DNA from: 67-14 sp020438345
GTDB lineage: Bacteria > Actinomycetota > Thermoleophilia > Solirubrobacterales > 70-9
NCBI GenBank assembly: GCA_937872475.1
Contig: CALMSY010000003.1
Span: 1-64,000 of the forward strand
Length of the DNA: 64,000 bases
Direction: 5' to 3'
Made by a program: the position numbers and the translations under genes
Notes under the pieces: generated by a model
Database searches by the model: none
What the model saw: the letters and a program-made list of their open reading frames with translations, nothing else
What the model was told of the DNA's origin: nothing
Shown: positions 43,208 through 52,181 of the stretch, piece by piece
How positions within the stretch are numbered: position 1 is the stretch's first letter
How the letters are laid out: each line of letters begins with the position of its first letter

Positions 43208-44014
43208 TCACGGACCGATCCAGGAGATGGTCATAGACGCGCCCCCTGGCAGACCGGCGTTTACCTGGGTACCGAGGTCACCCAAGGAGTTCTGCTGGGC
43301 CAGCAACGAAACCGTGTCGCCGGCGTTTAGCCTGGCAACCCCGGTTGCCGTCTGGCGGATGACCCCGTCGCTTCCCGGTGAAGACTGACTCAAGGCGACA
43401 AGCTGGTTGCCGGCTCTGATCTGAAGTTGGCGGTTACCGGTCGTGTTTCCTCCCCAGCCAATCTGGGCGGTGATCAGCCAGGTACCCCGCCTGTTGACGG
43501 TCATCAGGTCATCCGGGGGGTTGTAGAGGCCCCCGACGTCGAAGGTCTCCGTGTCCAGCTCGACTGGGGTAGCCACAGCGTTGGGAAAGGTCTGGGCTGC
43601 TGCTGCTTTCGCCCTCGCGGTGGGCATTTCGGCCAGGGTCGGGTTCGGGTAGGTGCCGGCCAGGTCACCGCCGGCCGGGGTTCCCTCGATCGGGCCTGCC
43701 GGTCCGGTCGCTCCGCGCGCTCCCTGGGGGCCACGGGGCAGGGAGTTCTGCTGGAAATCCCTCACCGTGAGAGACCTGTCCCTGACCTTTGCCGAATTGA
43801 TCGAATTGTTTCGGATCTTCGGAGTTGTCACCGCGTTGTTGCGGATCTTGGGAGTGGTCACCGCGTTATTTCTGATCTGGTTCGGTCCGACCGAGTTTCG
43901 GGGCAGGTTGGTGGCCGCGTAGGCCCCGCCACCGAGAGCGACGATCAGGGCGAGGACCGCCACAACCATCGCCGGTGAAGGCTTACCGATTCTGCTGCTG
44001 TTCCTCATAAACAT
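43208..44014 (-). CDS. Collagen-like surface protein with jelly-roll head, copy A
   Basis: About 268 residues. An N-terminal helix (AMVVAVLALIVALGGGAYAA) is followed by short tandem repeats (IRNNAVTTPK twice, then INSAKVRD), a collagen-type Gly-x-y stretch (GPQGARGATGPAGP), a linker (AGGDLAGTYPNPTLAE) and a C-terminal C1q/TNF-like beta head (GTWLITAQIGWGG, GVARLNAGDTVSLLAQQ). This is the layout of trimeric stalk proteins anchored outside the membrane. AAGGAG lies just before the ATG at 44014. A homologue is next upstream. Confidence 0.85.
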   Translation of the reverse strand: MFMRNSSRIGKPSPAMVVAVLALIVALGGGAYAATNLPRNSVGPNQIRNNAVTTPKIRNNAVTTPKIRNNSINSAKVRDRSLTVRDFQQNSLPRGPQGARGATGPAGPIEGTPAGGDLAGTYPNPTLAEMPTARAKAAAAQTFPNAVATPVELDTETFDVGGLYNPPDDLMTVNRRGTWLITAQIGWGGNTTGNRQLQIRAGNQLVALSQSSPGSDGVIRQTATGVARLNAGDTVSLLAQQNSLGDLGTQVNAGLPGGASMTISWIGP

Positions 44015-44133
44015 GTCCGACTCCTTCCTCTTGCTTTTCCGGTTCCCTTTCAACAACCCGCCAAAAGGTCGGAAATTCGGTTTCCGTCGAGGTTAGAGGG
44101 CATACCGGTCAAATGCCAACGATCCCGGGTCGC

Positions 44134-44946
44134 TCAAGGACCGACCCATGTCCCTGAAAGCTGGACGGCACCCTGACCGGTTCCGACCGCGGTGTCGAGG
44201 TCAGCGCCGGAGGACTGGTACCCGCCGAGCTGGATCTTGTCGCCCGCTTCCAGCGAGTCGACCAGCGTGACCGATTGCCGGATTCCACCCGAATTGGATG
44301 CGGAGATGTTCTCGCCTACGCGGATCTCCCCATTCAGGAGGATGCGTGTCTGGCGCTGGCCGTTAGCGTTTCCAGTCCAGCCCACCGTGCCGCTGATCAC
44401 ATACACCCCGGGCCTGGTTATGACCAGGGCGTCATCAGCATTTGAAAACAGCCCCTCCTGGTTGAGAGTCGCACCGCTTAGCGAAAATACGATGTTGGTG
44501 TTGTGTCCGGTGGTCTGAACAAGGCTGGAAATGGCTCTGGCAGCAGGAGCCGGGGCGAGCTGGTCAGGACCGACCGCACCGTCTGCCAGACCCGGATTGG
44601 GAAAGGTCCCGCTGAGCGCCCCGCCCGCGGGAGCTCCGGCGATCGGACCGGCAGGTCCGGTAGCACCGGTTGGACCGGTCGCACCTCCGGGAAGCTGCCC
44701 GATCTTGAAGTCCTTGGCGAGGAGGGAACGGTTCTTCACCTTGGCCGAGTTGACCGAATTCTTCTTCAGCTTCTTTGCGGTAACCGCGTTTTTCTTCAGC
44801 TGTTTTGACCCGACCGAATTCTTCGGCAGGTTGATCGCCGCATAGCTTGTCCCGCCCAGCGCGATGATCAAGGCGACCACCGCCACGATCATCGAAGGTG
44901 ATGGACCTTTCCGGCCCTCCCTTGACCTGCCCCCGATTGCCACCAT
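44134..44946 (-). CDS. Collagen-like surface protein with jelly-roll head, copy B
   Basis: 270 residues with the same layout as its neighbour: N-terminal anchor helix (MIVAVVALIIALGGTSYAA), Lys-rich repeats (KQLKKNAVTAKKLKKNSVN, then SAKVKNRSL), collagen-like GATGPTGATGPAGP, the AGGALSGTFPNPGLADG linker and a beta head (GVYVISGTVGWTGNANG, LEAGDKIQLGGYQSSGADLD). It is a diverged tandem paralogue of the gene at 43208. Role unknown: adhesion or a surface lattice is plausible. The gap between the two genes is 119 bp. Confidence 0.85.
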   Translation of the reverse strand: MVAIGGRSREGRKGPSPSMIVAVVALIIALGGTSYAAINLPKNSVGSKQLKKNAVTAKKLKKNSVNSAKVKNRSLLAKDFKIGQLPGGATGPTGATGPAGPIAGAPAGGALSGTFPNPGLADGAVGPDQLAPAPAARAISSLVQTTGHNTNIVFSLSGATLNQEGLFSNADDALVITRPGVYVISGTVGWTGNANGQRQTRILLNGEIRVGENISASNSGGIRQSVTLVDSLEAGDKIQLGGYQSSGADLDTAVGTGQGAVQLSGTWVGP

Positions 44947-45026
44947 GCTCGCCCCGATCGTCGCCTGCTTCCAGAAACCTCAACCTAACCCTAACGGACG
45001 TCGGCGACAACCTTTCGGCCTCGGTG

Positions 45027-45653
45027 TCAGCCTTCGAAAAACCGCTGGATCCCGCTGAGCATCAGCTGAATCCCGATCGTGGTGATCAACAGACCGCCAA
45101 TCTTCGTGACCACACTTTCTGCCTGTTCGGAGAGCTTCAGATACTTCGCGACGAGCAGATGACCCACCGGGAGGAGAGCAACAGCAACCGCCACTGCGAC
45201 GAGAGCGACGATGGTTCCCTCGCCATTGTCGGCTGACGCGGCAATCGTGATCACGGTCGTGATCGCGCCGGGGCCGGCGATGAAGGGGATCGCGTAGGGC
45301 ACCACCACGCTGCCGTCGAAACTTTCGGGTTGTTCTCGGGATTCCTTGCCACCCTGAGCCCGACTGGGCTCGCCGCCAAACAGCATCTCGAATCCCATCA
45401 GAGTTACGACGAGACCGCCAGCGACCCCGAAGGCACCGAGGTTGATTCCCAACAGGTCAAGAAGCTCGCGGCCGACGAGTGCCGCCCCGAAAAGAGTCAC
45501 CGCTACGACGATCGTTATGCGACGGACGAACTCGACCCGCCGTTCGGGTTCAGCCGCAGTCAACTGCCGGAAAAAGATGCCTCTGGTCACCGGATCGGTG
45601 ATCACGACCACCGCGACTATTGACTGAATATAGAAGTTGAGATCGACTTCCAT
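45027..45653 (-). CDS. MarC-family integral membrane protein
   Basis: 208 residues with six hydrophobic helices. VVVITDPVTRGIFFRQLTA (helix 1 with the conserved Asp-Pro), GGLVVTLMGFEMLFGG, VVPYAIPFIAGPGAITTVI and GGLLITTIGIQLMLSGI match the MarC/NAAT family. Despite the name it is not a proven antibiotic transporter; the physiological function is unknown. It is divergent from ettA, 48 bp away. Confidence 0.95.
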   Translation of the reverse strand: MEVDLNFYIQSIVAVVVITDPVTRGIFFRQLTAAEPERRVEFVRRITIVVAVTLFGAALVGRELLDLLGINLGAFGVAGGLVVTLMGFEMLFGGEPSRAQGGKESREQPESFDGSVVVPYAIPFIAGPGAITTVITIAASADNGEGTIVALVAVAVAVALLPVGHLLVAKYLKLSEQAESVVTKIGGLLITTIGIQLMLSGIQRFFEG

Positions 45654-45701
45654 ACCTGCACTGCAGCGTAGAAGGCCGTCCGGTCACTAACCTGCCCTCC
45701 A

Positions 45702-47351
45702 ATGGCCGACTACATCTTCACCATGCATCAGGTCTCCCGGGTCCATCCGCCCGACAAGGAGGTCCTCAAGAACATCTCGCTGAACTTCCTGCCGGGAGCA
45801 AAGATCGGCATCCTGGGACCGAACGGGGCCGGCAAGTCCTCGCTGCTCAAAATCATGGCCGGAACCGACACCGATTTCAAAGGCGAAGCCCGCCTGCGCG
45901 ACGGCGCGACGGTCGGAATGCTCGAGCAGGAACCTCAGCTTGATGAAGCCAGGGATGTGCGCGGCAACGTGGAGGACGGTGTCCGCGAAATCAAGGACCT
46001 GCTCGATCGGTTCAACGAGCTCGCCGCCAACTATTCAGACGAAACCGCAGACGAATTCGGAAAGCTACAGGCGAAGATCGACGCGGTCGACGCCTGGAAC
46101 CTCGACACCATGCTCGACACGGCCATGGATGCACTGCGCCTGCCGCCGGGTGACGCCGATGTATCGCGCCTCTCCGGCGGTGAGAAGCGGCGCGTGGCGC
46201 TCTGCCGGCTGCTTCTCTCCAAGCCTGACCTGCTGCTATTGGACGAGCCGACCAACCATCTGGATGCGGAGTCGGTCGCCTGGCTCGAACGCCACCTTGA
46301 GGAGTACCCAGGCACGATCGTTGCGGTGACCCACGACCGCTATTTCCTGGACAACGTGGCCGGCTGGATTCTTGAACTGGACCGTGGCCAGGGGATCCCA
46401 TTTGAAGGCAACTACAGCTCGTGGCTGGAGCAGAAGCAGGCCCGCCTCGCACAGGAAGAAAAGCAGGAATCAGCCCGCGCGAAGACGATCGCTGCCGAAC
46501 TCGAATGGGTCCGCGAAAACCCCAAGGGCCGACGCAAGAAATCGAAGGCACGCCTGGCCCGGTACGAGGAACTTCTGGCCGAGGAGAAGAACGTCAGGCT
46601 CGACCAGGTCCAGATCCACATCCCTTCCGGCGACCGGCTCGGTGGCGTTGTGATCGACGCCGAACACCTGAGCAAAGCCTTCGGCGAGAAGCTGCTGATC
46701 GAGGATCTCAGTTTCAAGCTGCCACCGGCCGGGATCGTCGGAATCATCGGTCCGAACGGAGCCGGCAAGACGACTCTCTTCCGGATGATCGTCGGGGACG
46801 AGAAACCCGACGGCGGGACGATCCGGCTAGGAGAGACTGTTCAGCTTGCCTATGTCGACCAGTCCCGAGACGCGCTCGACCCGGAGAAGACCGTCTGGGA
46901 GGAAATCTCGGACGGGGACGAGAACATCACGGTCGGCGCGAACAAGATGAACTCGCGGGCCTATGTCGGGGGATTCAACTTCAAGGGTTCCGACCAGCAA
47001 CGAAAAGTCGGCGTGCTTTCCGGCGGCGAACGCAACCGGGTCCATCTGGCGAAGCTACTCAAGACCGGTGGCAACCTTTTGCTGCTCGACGAGCCGACCA
47101 ATGACCTTGACGTAGACACGTTGCGGGCGCTTGAGGAAGCATTGCTTGGCTTCGCCGGCTGCGCCGTCGTGATCTCGCATGACCGGTGGTTCCTCGACCG
47201 TGTCGCGACTCACATCCTCGCCTTCGAAGGAGATTCACAGGTGGTCTGGTTCGAAGGCAACCTGGAAGCCTACGAGGAAAACAGACGCAACCGCCTCGGC
47301 GCCGAAGCCGACCGCCCCCACCGAATCACCTACAAGCGCCTCACCCGCTGA
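45702..47351 (+). CDS. ettA: Energy-dependent translational throttle protein (ABC-F)
   Basis: 549 residues, two ABC domains without membrane segments. First: GPNGAGKSS, LSGGEKRRVALCRLL, LLLLDEPTNHLD. Second: GPNGAGKTT, LSGGERNRVHLAKLL, LLLLDEPTNDLD. The EttA arm and linker region is present (LEWVRENPKGRRKKSKARL). It binds the ribosomal E site and gates the first peptide bond according to the ATP/ADP ratio. Size and N-terminus (YIFTMHQVSRVHPPDKEVLK) match EttA rather than other ABC-F proteins. Confidence 0.97.
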   Translation: MADYIFTMHQVSRVHPPDKEVLKNISLNFLPGAKIGILGPNGAGKSSLLKIMAGTDTDFKGEARLRDGATVGMLEQEPQLDEARDVRGNVEDGVREIKDLLDRFNELAANYSDETADEFGKLQAKIDAVDAWNLDTMLDTAMDALRLPPGDADVSRLSGGEKRRVALCRLLLSKPDLLLLDEPTNHLDAESVAWLERHLEEYPGTIVAVTHDRYFLDNVAGWILELDRGQGIPFEGNYSSWLEQKQARLAQEEKQESARAKTIAAELEWVRENPKGRRKKSKARLARYEELLAEEKNVRLDQVQIHIPSGDRLGGVVIDAEHLSKAFGEKLLIEDLSFKLPPAGIVGIIGPNGAGKTTLFRMIVGDEKPDGGTIRLGETVQLAYVDQSRDALDPEKTVWEEISDGDENITVGANKMNSRAYVGGFNFKGSDQQRKVGVLSGGERNRVHLAKLLKTGGNLLLLDEPTNDLDVDTLRALEEALLGFAGCAVVISHDRWFLDRVATHILAFEGDSQVVWFEGNLEAYEENRRNRLGAEADRPHRITYKRLTR

Positions 47352-47431
47352 ACCGGGATCCAAAGATTTACGCTTGCGCCGAATCCAGTCGGTGGCTGCC
47401 CGGGGCCTACCCCACCAGGCTGCCGCGCCGT

Positions 47432-50400
47432 CTATCTGGCCAGGATCCTGCGCAGGGCGACGCGGTTGCTTACGGCAGTAACGGGAACTCTGATCTTCCT
47501 CACGATCGGTTTGCCGTAGCAGCGGTTGGTGGCACCCTTCGGTTTCAACCTCGCGGTTATCTTCACAGTCACCCGGTTGCGATAAAGCTGTCCGGTCGCG
47601 GTGCGTAAGGCCCGACGGGTTTTCGGCTTCACCTTCAAACGGAGATACCGGGTCCGGTTGATCCTGAATGTTCTCGGCTTCAGATTCTGAACCCGGTTCC
47701 GTTTTCCGGCTTTGTAGAGAATCCTCATCTTCACCTTCGCTACCACAGCCCGGTTTGACTCCACTTGAACCAGAACACCCGGAGTCTTGACAGCATCCCC
47801 AAAAGGAGGCGAAGGCTTGAATCGCTTCAAACGGAAAAGCGACTTCACCTTCGGGCAGACCACCGGCGCGGCCTTCGATACCGCCGAAACGCTCCCCGCA
47901 TCACCACAACCCGTGACCGCCGGATCATTGTTCGAATCACCACTGTAAGAAGCCACCCAACGGTACGAACCGGCAGCATCCGGACTGAACCCTGGCGAAG
48001 CATAGGTGCCATTGCCGCTCACCGTGACCGGACCCGAAGAGAAAACCGGTGTCGCAGAACAGGCCGTGTCATCAGGACCAAACAACTCAAACGTGACCGT
48101 GCCCGAAGACGAAAACCCGCCGGTCAAATTCGCGTTCACCGAAACGTCACCCCCAACCACAACACCCGACGCACCCACCGCCACCAAAACCGGCGCGGCC
48201 TTCGATACCGCCGAAACGCTCCCCGCATCACCACAACCCGTGACCGCCGGATCATTGTTCGAATCACCACTGTAAGAAGCCACCCAACGGTACGAACCGG
48301 CAGCATCCGGACTGAACCCTGGCGAAGCATAGGTGCCATTGCCGCTCACCGTGACCGGACCCGAAGAGAAAACCGGTGTCGCAGAACAGGCCGTGTCATC
48401 AGGACCAAACAACTCAAACGTGACCGTGCCCGAAGACGAAAACCCGCCGGTCAAATTCGCGTTCACCGAAACGTCACCCCCAACCACAACACCCGACGCA
48501 CCCACCGCCACCAAAACCGGCGCAGCCTTAGTCACCGTGTAGTTGATCGAAGCGGAACCAGTCAAGGAATTGCCCGAGGTCGCGGTCACCGTGTAGACAT
48601 GCGAACCGACCGTGCCCGTGTCCAGACTCCCCGACGGGTTCGAGACACCGTTTGAGTCCTTGCAAGACGAAAGGCCCGGACCACCTGAGCCTTCCGTACA
48701 GGCAAAGGAAGTCGCGACCGTCGTGCCGGCCGTGTAGGACCCACCACCAGACGGACTACTGATCGCAGCGGTCGGCGGATTGGCCTGAAGCGAAAAAAGC
48801 CAGGTATCGGCAAAGTTGACGCTGTTGTTGCCTCCACCGAACAGGACCATACTTCCAGTCGCGAGATCAAACACCATCGATGCCTGGAAACGGGCAGGCG
48901 GACTGTGCGCCGGGGACTCCTGGGACCAGTCGCTGCCATCCCAGGCCCAGGTTTCTGCCAGGGAAACTGCGCCATCGGCCATTCCGCCGAACAGGACCAT
49001 GTTCCCCGAGGACGGATCAAACGCCATCGACGACCTATTCCGGGCAGGCGGACTATGGGCCGGGGATTTCTGAGACCAGTCGCTGCCATCCCACACCCAG
49101 GTATCAGCCAGGCGAACACTGCTGCTGTTCAGGCCACCGAACAGGACCAGGTTCCCCGAGGACGGATCAAACGCCATCGCCGACCTGTCCCGGGCAGACG
49201 GGCTATGGGCCGGGGATTTCTGAGACCAGTCGCTGCCATCCCACACCCAGGTATCTCCCAAAAGGCCGCCGTTGATGTGTCCGCCGAACAGAACCATGTT
49301 CCCCGAGGACGGATCAAACGCCATCGTCGCCCCCTGCCGACCAGCCGGGCTATGGACCGGGGTCTTCTGGGTCCAGTCGCTGCCATCCCAGACCCAGGTA
49401 TCACTCAAGAAATTGGCGGCACGAAATCCGCCGAACAGAACCGTGTTCCCCGAGGACGGATCAAAGACCATCGTCGCCCCTTCCCGGGCAGTTGGGCTAT
49501 GGGCCGGGGACTTCTGGGTCCAGTCGCTGCCATCCCAGACCCAGGTATCACTCAAGTAGTGGCCGCTACGGAATCCGCCGAACAGAACCGTGTTCCCCGA
49601 GGACGGATCAAAGACCATCGTCGCCCCTAACCGGGCAGGTGGGCTATGGGTCGGGGCAAGTTGACTCCAATCCGGGCTCAACCCGAACGGGGGACCGTAG
49701 GTCCAGGTCTCGTTGTGGATCCCTCCTCCGTCCCATCCACCGAACACGAGCATGTTTCCCGATCGCGGGTCGAACGCGATCGAAGAGTACAAGCCGGAAC
49801 CCAGGTTCTGGGCCGGAAGCATCTGAGTCCAGTCACTTCCGTTCCAGGTCCAGGTGGAGTTAAAACTGCCGCCAGCCAAAACCAATCTCCCCAAAGTCGG
49901 GTCAAACGCCATCACCGCCGCGTAGCGAGGTGTCGGGCTATGGGCCGGAGAAAGCTCTGTCCAGTCAGTACCGTCGAAGACCCAGGTGTCATCCAGGGTA
50001 CCGCCGCTGTTTCCGCCGAACAGGACAATGTTCCCCGAAGCAAAGTCAAACGCCATCGATGCCAAAGTACGGGCTGAAGGGCTGTGGGTTGGGGACAGCT
50101 GAGACCAGTCGCTTCCGTTCCACACCCAGGTGTCATTGAACTTGCCGCTGTTCCCGTTACCGCCGAACAGGACCATCTTGCCCGAGGCCGGGTCAAACAC
50201 CATCGATGCTCCATCCCGGGCAGGCGGCTTGTGGGCAGGGGCCAGCTGAGTCCAATCGCTCCCATCCCATGTCCAGGTATCGTCCCTGGATCCGAGAGGT
50301 CCGGCTCCGCCAAACATGAGAATGTTTCCCGAAGCCGGATCAAACGCCATCGACGGCGCGGTGCGGACCGGAGGAACATGGGCAGGAGACAACTGGGTCC

Positions 50401-50647
50401 AATCGCTCCCGTCCCACACCCAGGTTTCATTCAGGCTAGCGCTGCCGCTGTATCCACCGAACAGGACCATCTCCCCGGTTGACTCGTCAAAAGCCATCGC
50501 GGTTGACTGGCGGGCGGACGGGCTATTTGCCGGAGAGAGTTGAGTCCAGGAATCCACCGGCGGCACATTTGCCGCCTCCGCCAAACCCGGCGAGCCGACC
50601 AACAGGAAACAACCGGCCAAAACCACCAACGCTGCCCGATACCTCAT
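47432..50647 (-). CDS. Secreted Kelch-repeat/Ig-repeat surface protein
   Basis: About 1071 residues. After a signal peptide (AALVVLAGCFLLVGSPGLAEA) come twelve Kelch-type repeats of 45-50 residues, each like FDPSSGNMVLFGG plus DTWVWDGSDWSQ, enough for two six-bladed propellers. Next follow a beta domain (GSYTAGTTVATSFACTEGSG), then two perfectly identical 109-residue Ig-like units and a basic C-terminal region (KVKPKTRRALRTATGQLYRN). It is probably a surface-bound binding protein. The ATG at 50647 has GAAGGGG just upstream. Blades 7-12 are strikingly alike, indicating recent internal expansion. Confidence 0.88.
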   Translation of the reverse strand: MRYRAALVVLAGCFLLVGSPGLAEAANVPPVDSWTQLSPANSPSARQSTAMAFDESTGEMVLFGGYSGSASLNETWVWDGSDWTQLSPAHVPPVRTAPSMAFDPASGNILMFGGAGPLGSRDDTWTWDGSDWTQLAPAHKPPARDGASMVFDPASGKMVLFGGNGNSGKFNDTWVWNGSDWSQLSPTHSPSARTLASMAFDFASGNIVLFGGNSGGTLDDTWVFDGTDWTELSPAHSPTPRYAAVMAFDPTLGRLVLAGGSFNSTWTWNGSDWTQMLPAQNLGSGLYSSIAFDPRSGNMLVFGGWDGGGIHNETWTYGPPFGLSPDWSQLAPTHSPPARLGATMVFDPSSGNTVLFGGFRSGHYLSDTWVWDGSDWTQKSPAHSPTAREGATMVFDPSSGNTVLFGGFRAANFLSDTWVWDGSDWTQKTPVHSPAGRQGATMAFDPSSGNMVLFGGHINGGLLGDTWVWDGSDWSQKSPAHSPSARDRSAMAFDPSSGNLVLFGGLNSSSVRLADTWVWDGSDWSQKSPAHSPPARNRSSMAFDPSSGNMVLFGGMADGAVSLAETWAWDGSDWSQESPAHSPPARFQASMVFDLATGSMVLFGGGNNSVNFADTWLFSLQANPPTAAISSPSGGGSYTAGTTVATSFACTEGSGGPGLSSCKDSNGVSNPSGSLDTGTVGSHVYTVTATSGNSLTGSASINYTVTKAAPVLVAVGASGVVVGGDVSVNANLTGGFSSSGTVTFELFGPDDTACSATPVFSSGPVTVSGNGTYASPGFSPDAAGSYRWVASYSGDSNNDPAVTGCGDAGSVSAVSKAAPVLVAVGASGVVVGGDVSVNANLTGGFSSSGTVTFELFGPDDTACSATPVFSSGPVTVSGNGTYASPGFSPDAAGSYRWVASYSGDSNNDPAVTGCGDAGSVSAVSKAAPVVCPKVKSLFRLKRFKPSPPFGDAVKTPGVLVQVESNRAVVAKVKMRILYKAGKRNRVQNLKPRTFRINRTRYLRLKVKPKTRRALRTATGQLYRNRVTVKITARLKPKGATNRCYGKPIVRKIRVPVTAVSNRVALRRILAR
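47865..48518 (-). repeat. Perfect 327-bp tandem duplication inside the Kelch gene
   Basis: Copies at 47865-48191 and 48192-48518 appear identical base for base on line-by-line reading. Each encodes a 109-residue Ig-like unit beginning KAAPVLVAVGASG, in frame. Absence of even synonymous differences indicates a recent duplication or active homogenisation. Confidence 0.95.
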
Positions 50648-50657
50648 CGCCACCCCT

Positions 50658-50915
50658 TCATAAACCCGAATCGAACAGCTGGACAAAGCCGTACCCGCAT
50701 ACCGAAATTCTGATCCTGTTCCGAACCGTCTTGCGGTAGCAAGTGCTCGCAGAACCCTTCGGCTTCAATCTGGTGATGAACATAGCAGTCACCTTGTTGC
50801 CATAAATTCGGCCGGTCTTCTTGCGAAGCCTCCTTTGCGTTTTTGGTTGCAACATCAATCCGACCAGCAGCGCAAGGTCGGAGTCCTTTCCAGCGGCGAT
50901 TGAAACCGGGTCCAC
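50658..50915 (-). pseudogene. Remnant of a surface-protein C-terminal domain
   Basis: The minus strand encodes QPKTQRRLRKKTGRIYGNKV followed by TAMFITRLKPKGSASTCYRK. This matches the C-terminus of the adjacent Kelch protein (KPKTRRALRTATGQLYRNRV, then TVKITARLKPKGATNRCYGK). No start codon, signal peptide or upstream domain belongs to it. The frame only runs on antisense-like through the next gene. It is best read as the 3' relic of a relative of the Kelch gene, left 10 bp from the intact one. Confidence 0.65.
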
Positions 50916-50995
50916 CTGGCCAAGCTGAAGACCGGCGGCAAGCTGCTGCTGCTCGCCGGGACGGTCGGCTCGGGTCCGGAAGCTCCGGGGACAGC

Positions 50996-51373
50996 TCAGA
51001 CGTTCTGCGTGTAGGTCGAGTTGACCTTGCTGCTGCCCTTGACGCAGGAGACCCCGACCGAGTACTGGACACCCGGCACGGACTGGCGCCTGCCTTCGCG
51101 ACAGCTGAATCCGAGAACCCGCCTGTTGCATTTGGCGCTCGCACCGCCGCTCGCTTTGCGGCATGCGTGGTAGGCCTTCACGACCTGGCGGGCTTTGGCA
51201 CATGAAACGCCCTTCGCGGCAATGCTTGTCACGTAGGACGCGGGCGGGAAATTGCCCTTGCTCGAACAGGCAGCAGAAACGGTCGCATCGGACCCTGCCT
51301 GAGCCGTCGAACTGATCAGGCCCAGCGCCGCCACTGCCATGACTATCGGTAGTACCAGGATTTTCTTGTTCAT
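50996..51373 (-). CDS. Small secreted cysteine-rich protein
   Basis: 125 residues. A signal peptide (KILVLPIVMAVAALGLISSTAQA) is followed by about 100 residues with six cysteines, including SCAKARQVVKAYHACRK and RRVLGFSCRE, and a terminal STYTQNV. This pattern is one I associate with small exported proteins common in Solirubrobacterales genomes; their function is unknown. Disulphide bonding outside the cell is likely. The ATG start is clear. Confidence 0.8.
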   Translation of the reverse strand: MNKKILVLPIVMAVAALGLISSTAQAGSDATVSAACSSKGNFPPASYVTSIAAKGVSCAKARQVVKAYHACRKASGGASAKCNRRVLGFSCREGRRQSVPGVQYSVGVSCVKGSSKVNSTYTQNV

Positions 51374-51408
51374 CTTCTGCCTTTTTGTCGATTGTCGGGA
51401 CCGGTCTT

Positions 51409-52083
51409 CTACTTGCCGGCCTTGGGAAACAAGTTCTTGTCAGGCATGTTGCCGTGCCGGGCCCAGGGGCCCGCCCGGCGGGCCAGCCTGGCCATTGCGG
51501 CAGCACCGCTGAAGGTGAGGTGGGTACCGTCAGGCTGGAACCAGCTACCTTTGCCCCGGCTGTACCTGACCCAGTCGAGCAGCACGATCCGTTTCGGATA
51601 CCGCTTGAAGGCACGCCGCATATTCTCTGCGTCGTCGCCCGCCCAGCCACCCAGTTCAAGGGGAGTCATCAAGGCAAGTACCCGCCTTTTGCCAAGCAGC
51701 CGGAGTGTCCGCCGGATCGAGGCCAACGAAACGCTCCAGTCGGCGCCCAGGGCCATCAACACCATGTGAGGCAACCTGTGTTGCCGCTTCTCCTGGCGCA
51801 GCACCTGGGTGCCCTCGGTCCAGCCGCGACAGCCGCGCGCGTTCACCCGGTAGCCGACCCTGGCCAGACTTGGGAGCGCCAGCAGCATGGTGGAATCACC
51901 GATCGCAAGGGGCGCGTGACCGCCCGGGTTCAGAACCTTCCGGGCGGCGGCAGTCTCGACTCCGCCACAACTTGCCCGGGCCACCGAGGTCCAGCCAAGG
52001 GAAGCCAGGACGGCAGCCACAAGACAGCCAGCCATCAACGCAGTTCCCTTTGGCAAGGGCCTCCCTTTCAATTCAACCCCCAT
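51409..52083 (-). CDS. Secreted SGNH-hydrolase-like protein
   Basis: 224 residues. A signal peptide (GTALMAGCLVAAVLASLGWT) precedes a short SGNH/GDSL esterase fold: the Ser block is LAIGDSTMLLAL, the mid block ALGADWSVS replaces the usual G-x-N-D, and the final block is DGTHLTFSG with the Asp and His. The oxyanion Asn appears to be missing, so catalysis is uncertain. It is divergent from the MBOAT acyltransferase, 98 bp away, and belongs with the acylation cluster. Confidence 0.82.
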   Translation of the reverse strand: MGVELKGRPLPKGTALMAGCLVAAVLASLGWTSVARASCGGVETAAARKVLNPGGHAPLAIGDSTMLLALPSLARVGYRVNARGCRGWTEGTQVLRQEKRQHRLPHMVLMALGADWSVSLASIRRTLRLLGKRRVLALMTPLELGGWAGDDAENMRRAFKRYPKRIVLLDWVRYSRGKGSWFQPDGTHLTFSGAAAMARLARRAGPWARHGNMPDKNLFPKAGK

Positions 52084-52181
52084 CGCTGGGCCGGATTTTA
52101 CACCCGGTTCCGGCCCCCTGCGGACCTGATCGGAAATAATCCCGGCAGTCCCGCGAATTCGGCTTCGGGGGCCTCGTCCAA

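Noticed and set aside
47765..48655. Open frame antisense to the Ig-like repeats, and the repeats themselves as a possible CRISPR array
   Set aside because: The repeat unit is 327 bp and codes in frame for a protein domain. There are no short repeats with unique spacers.
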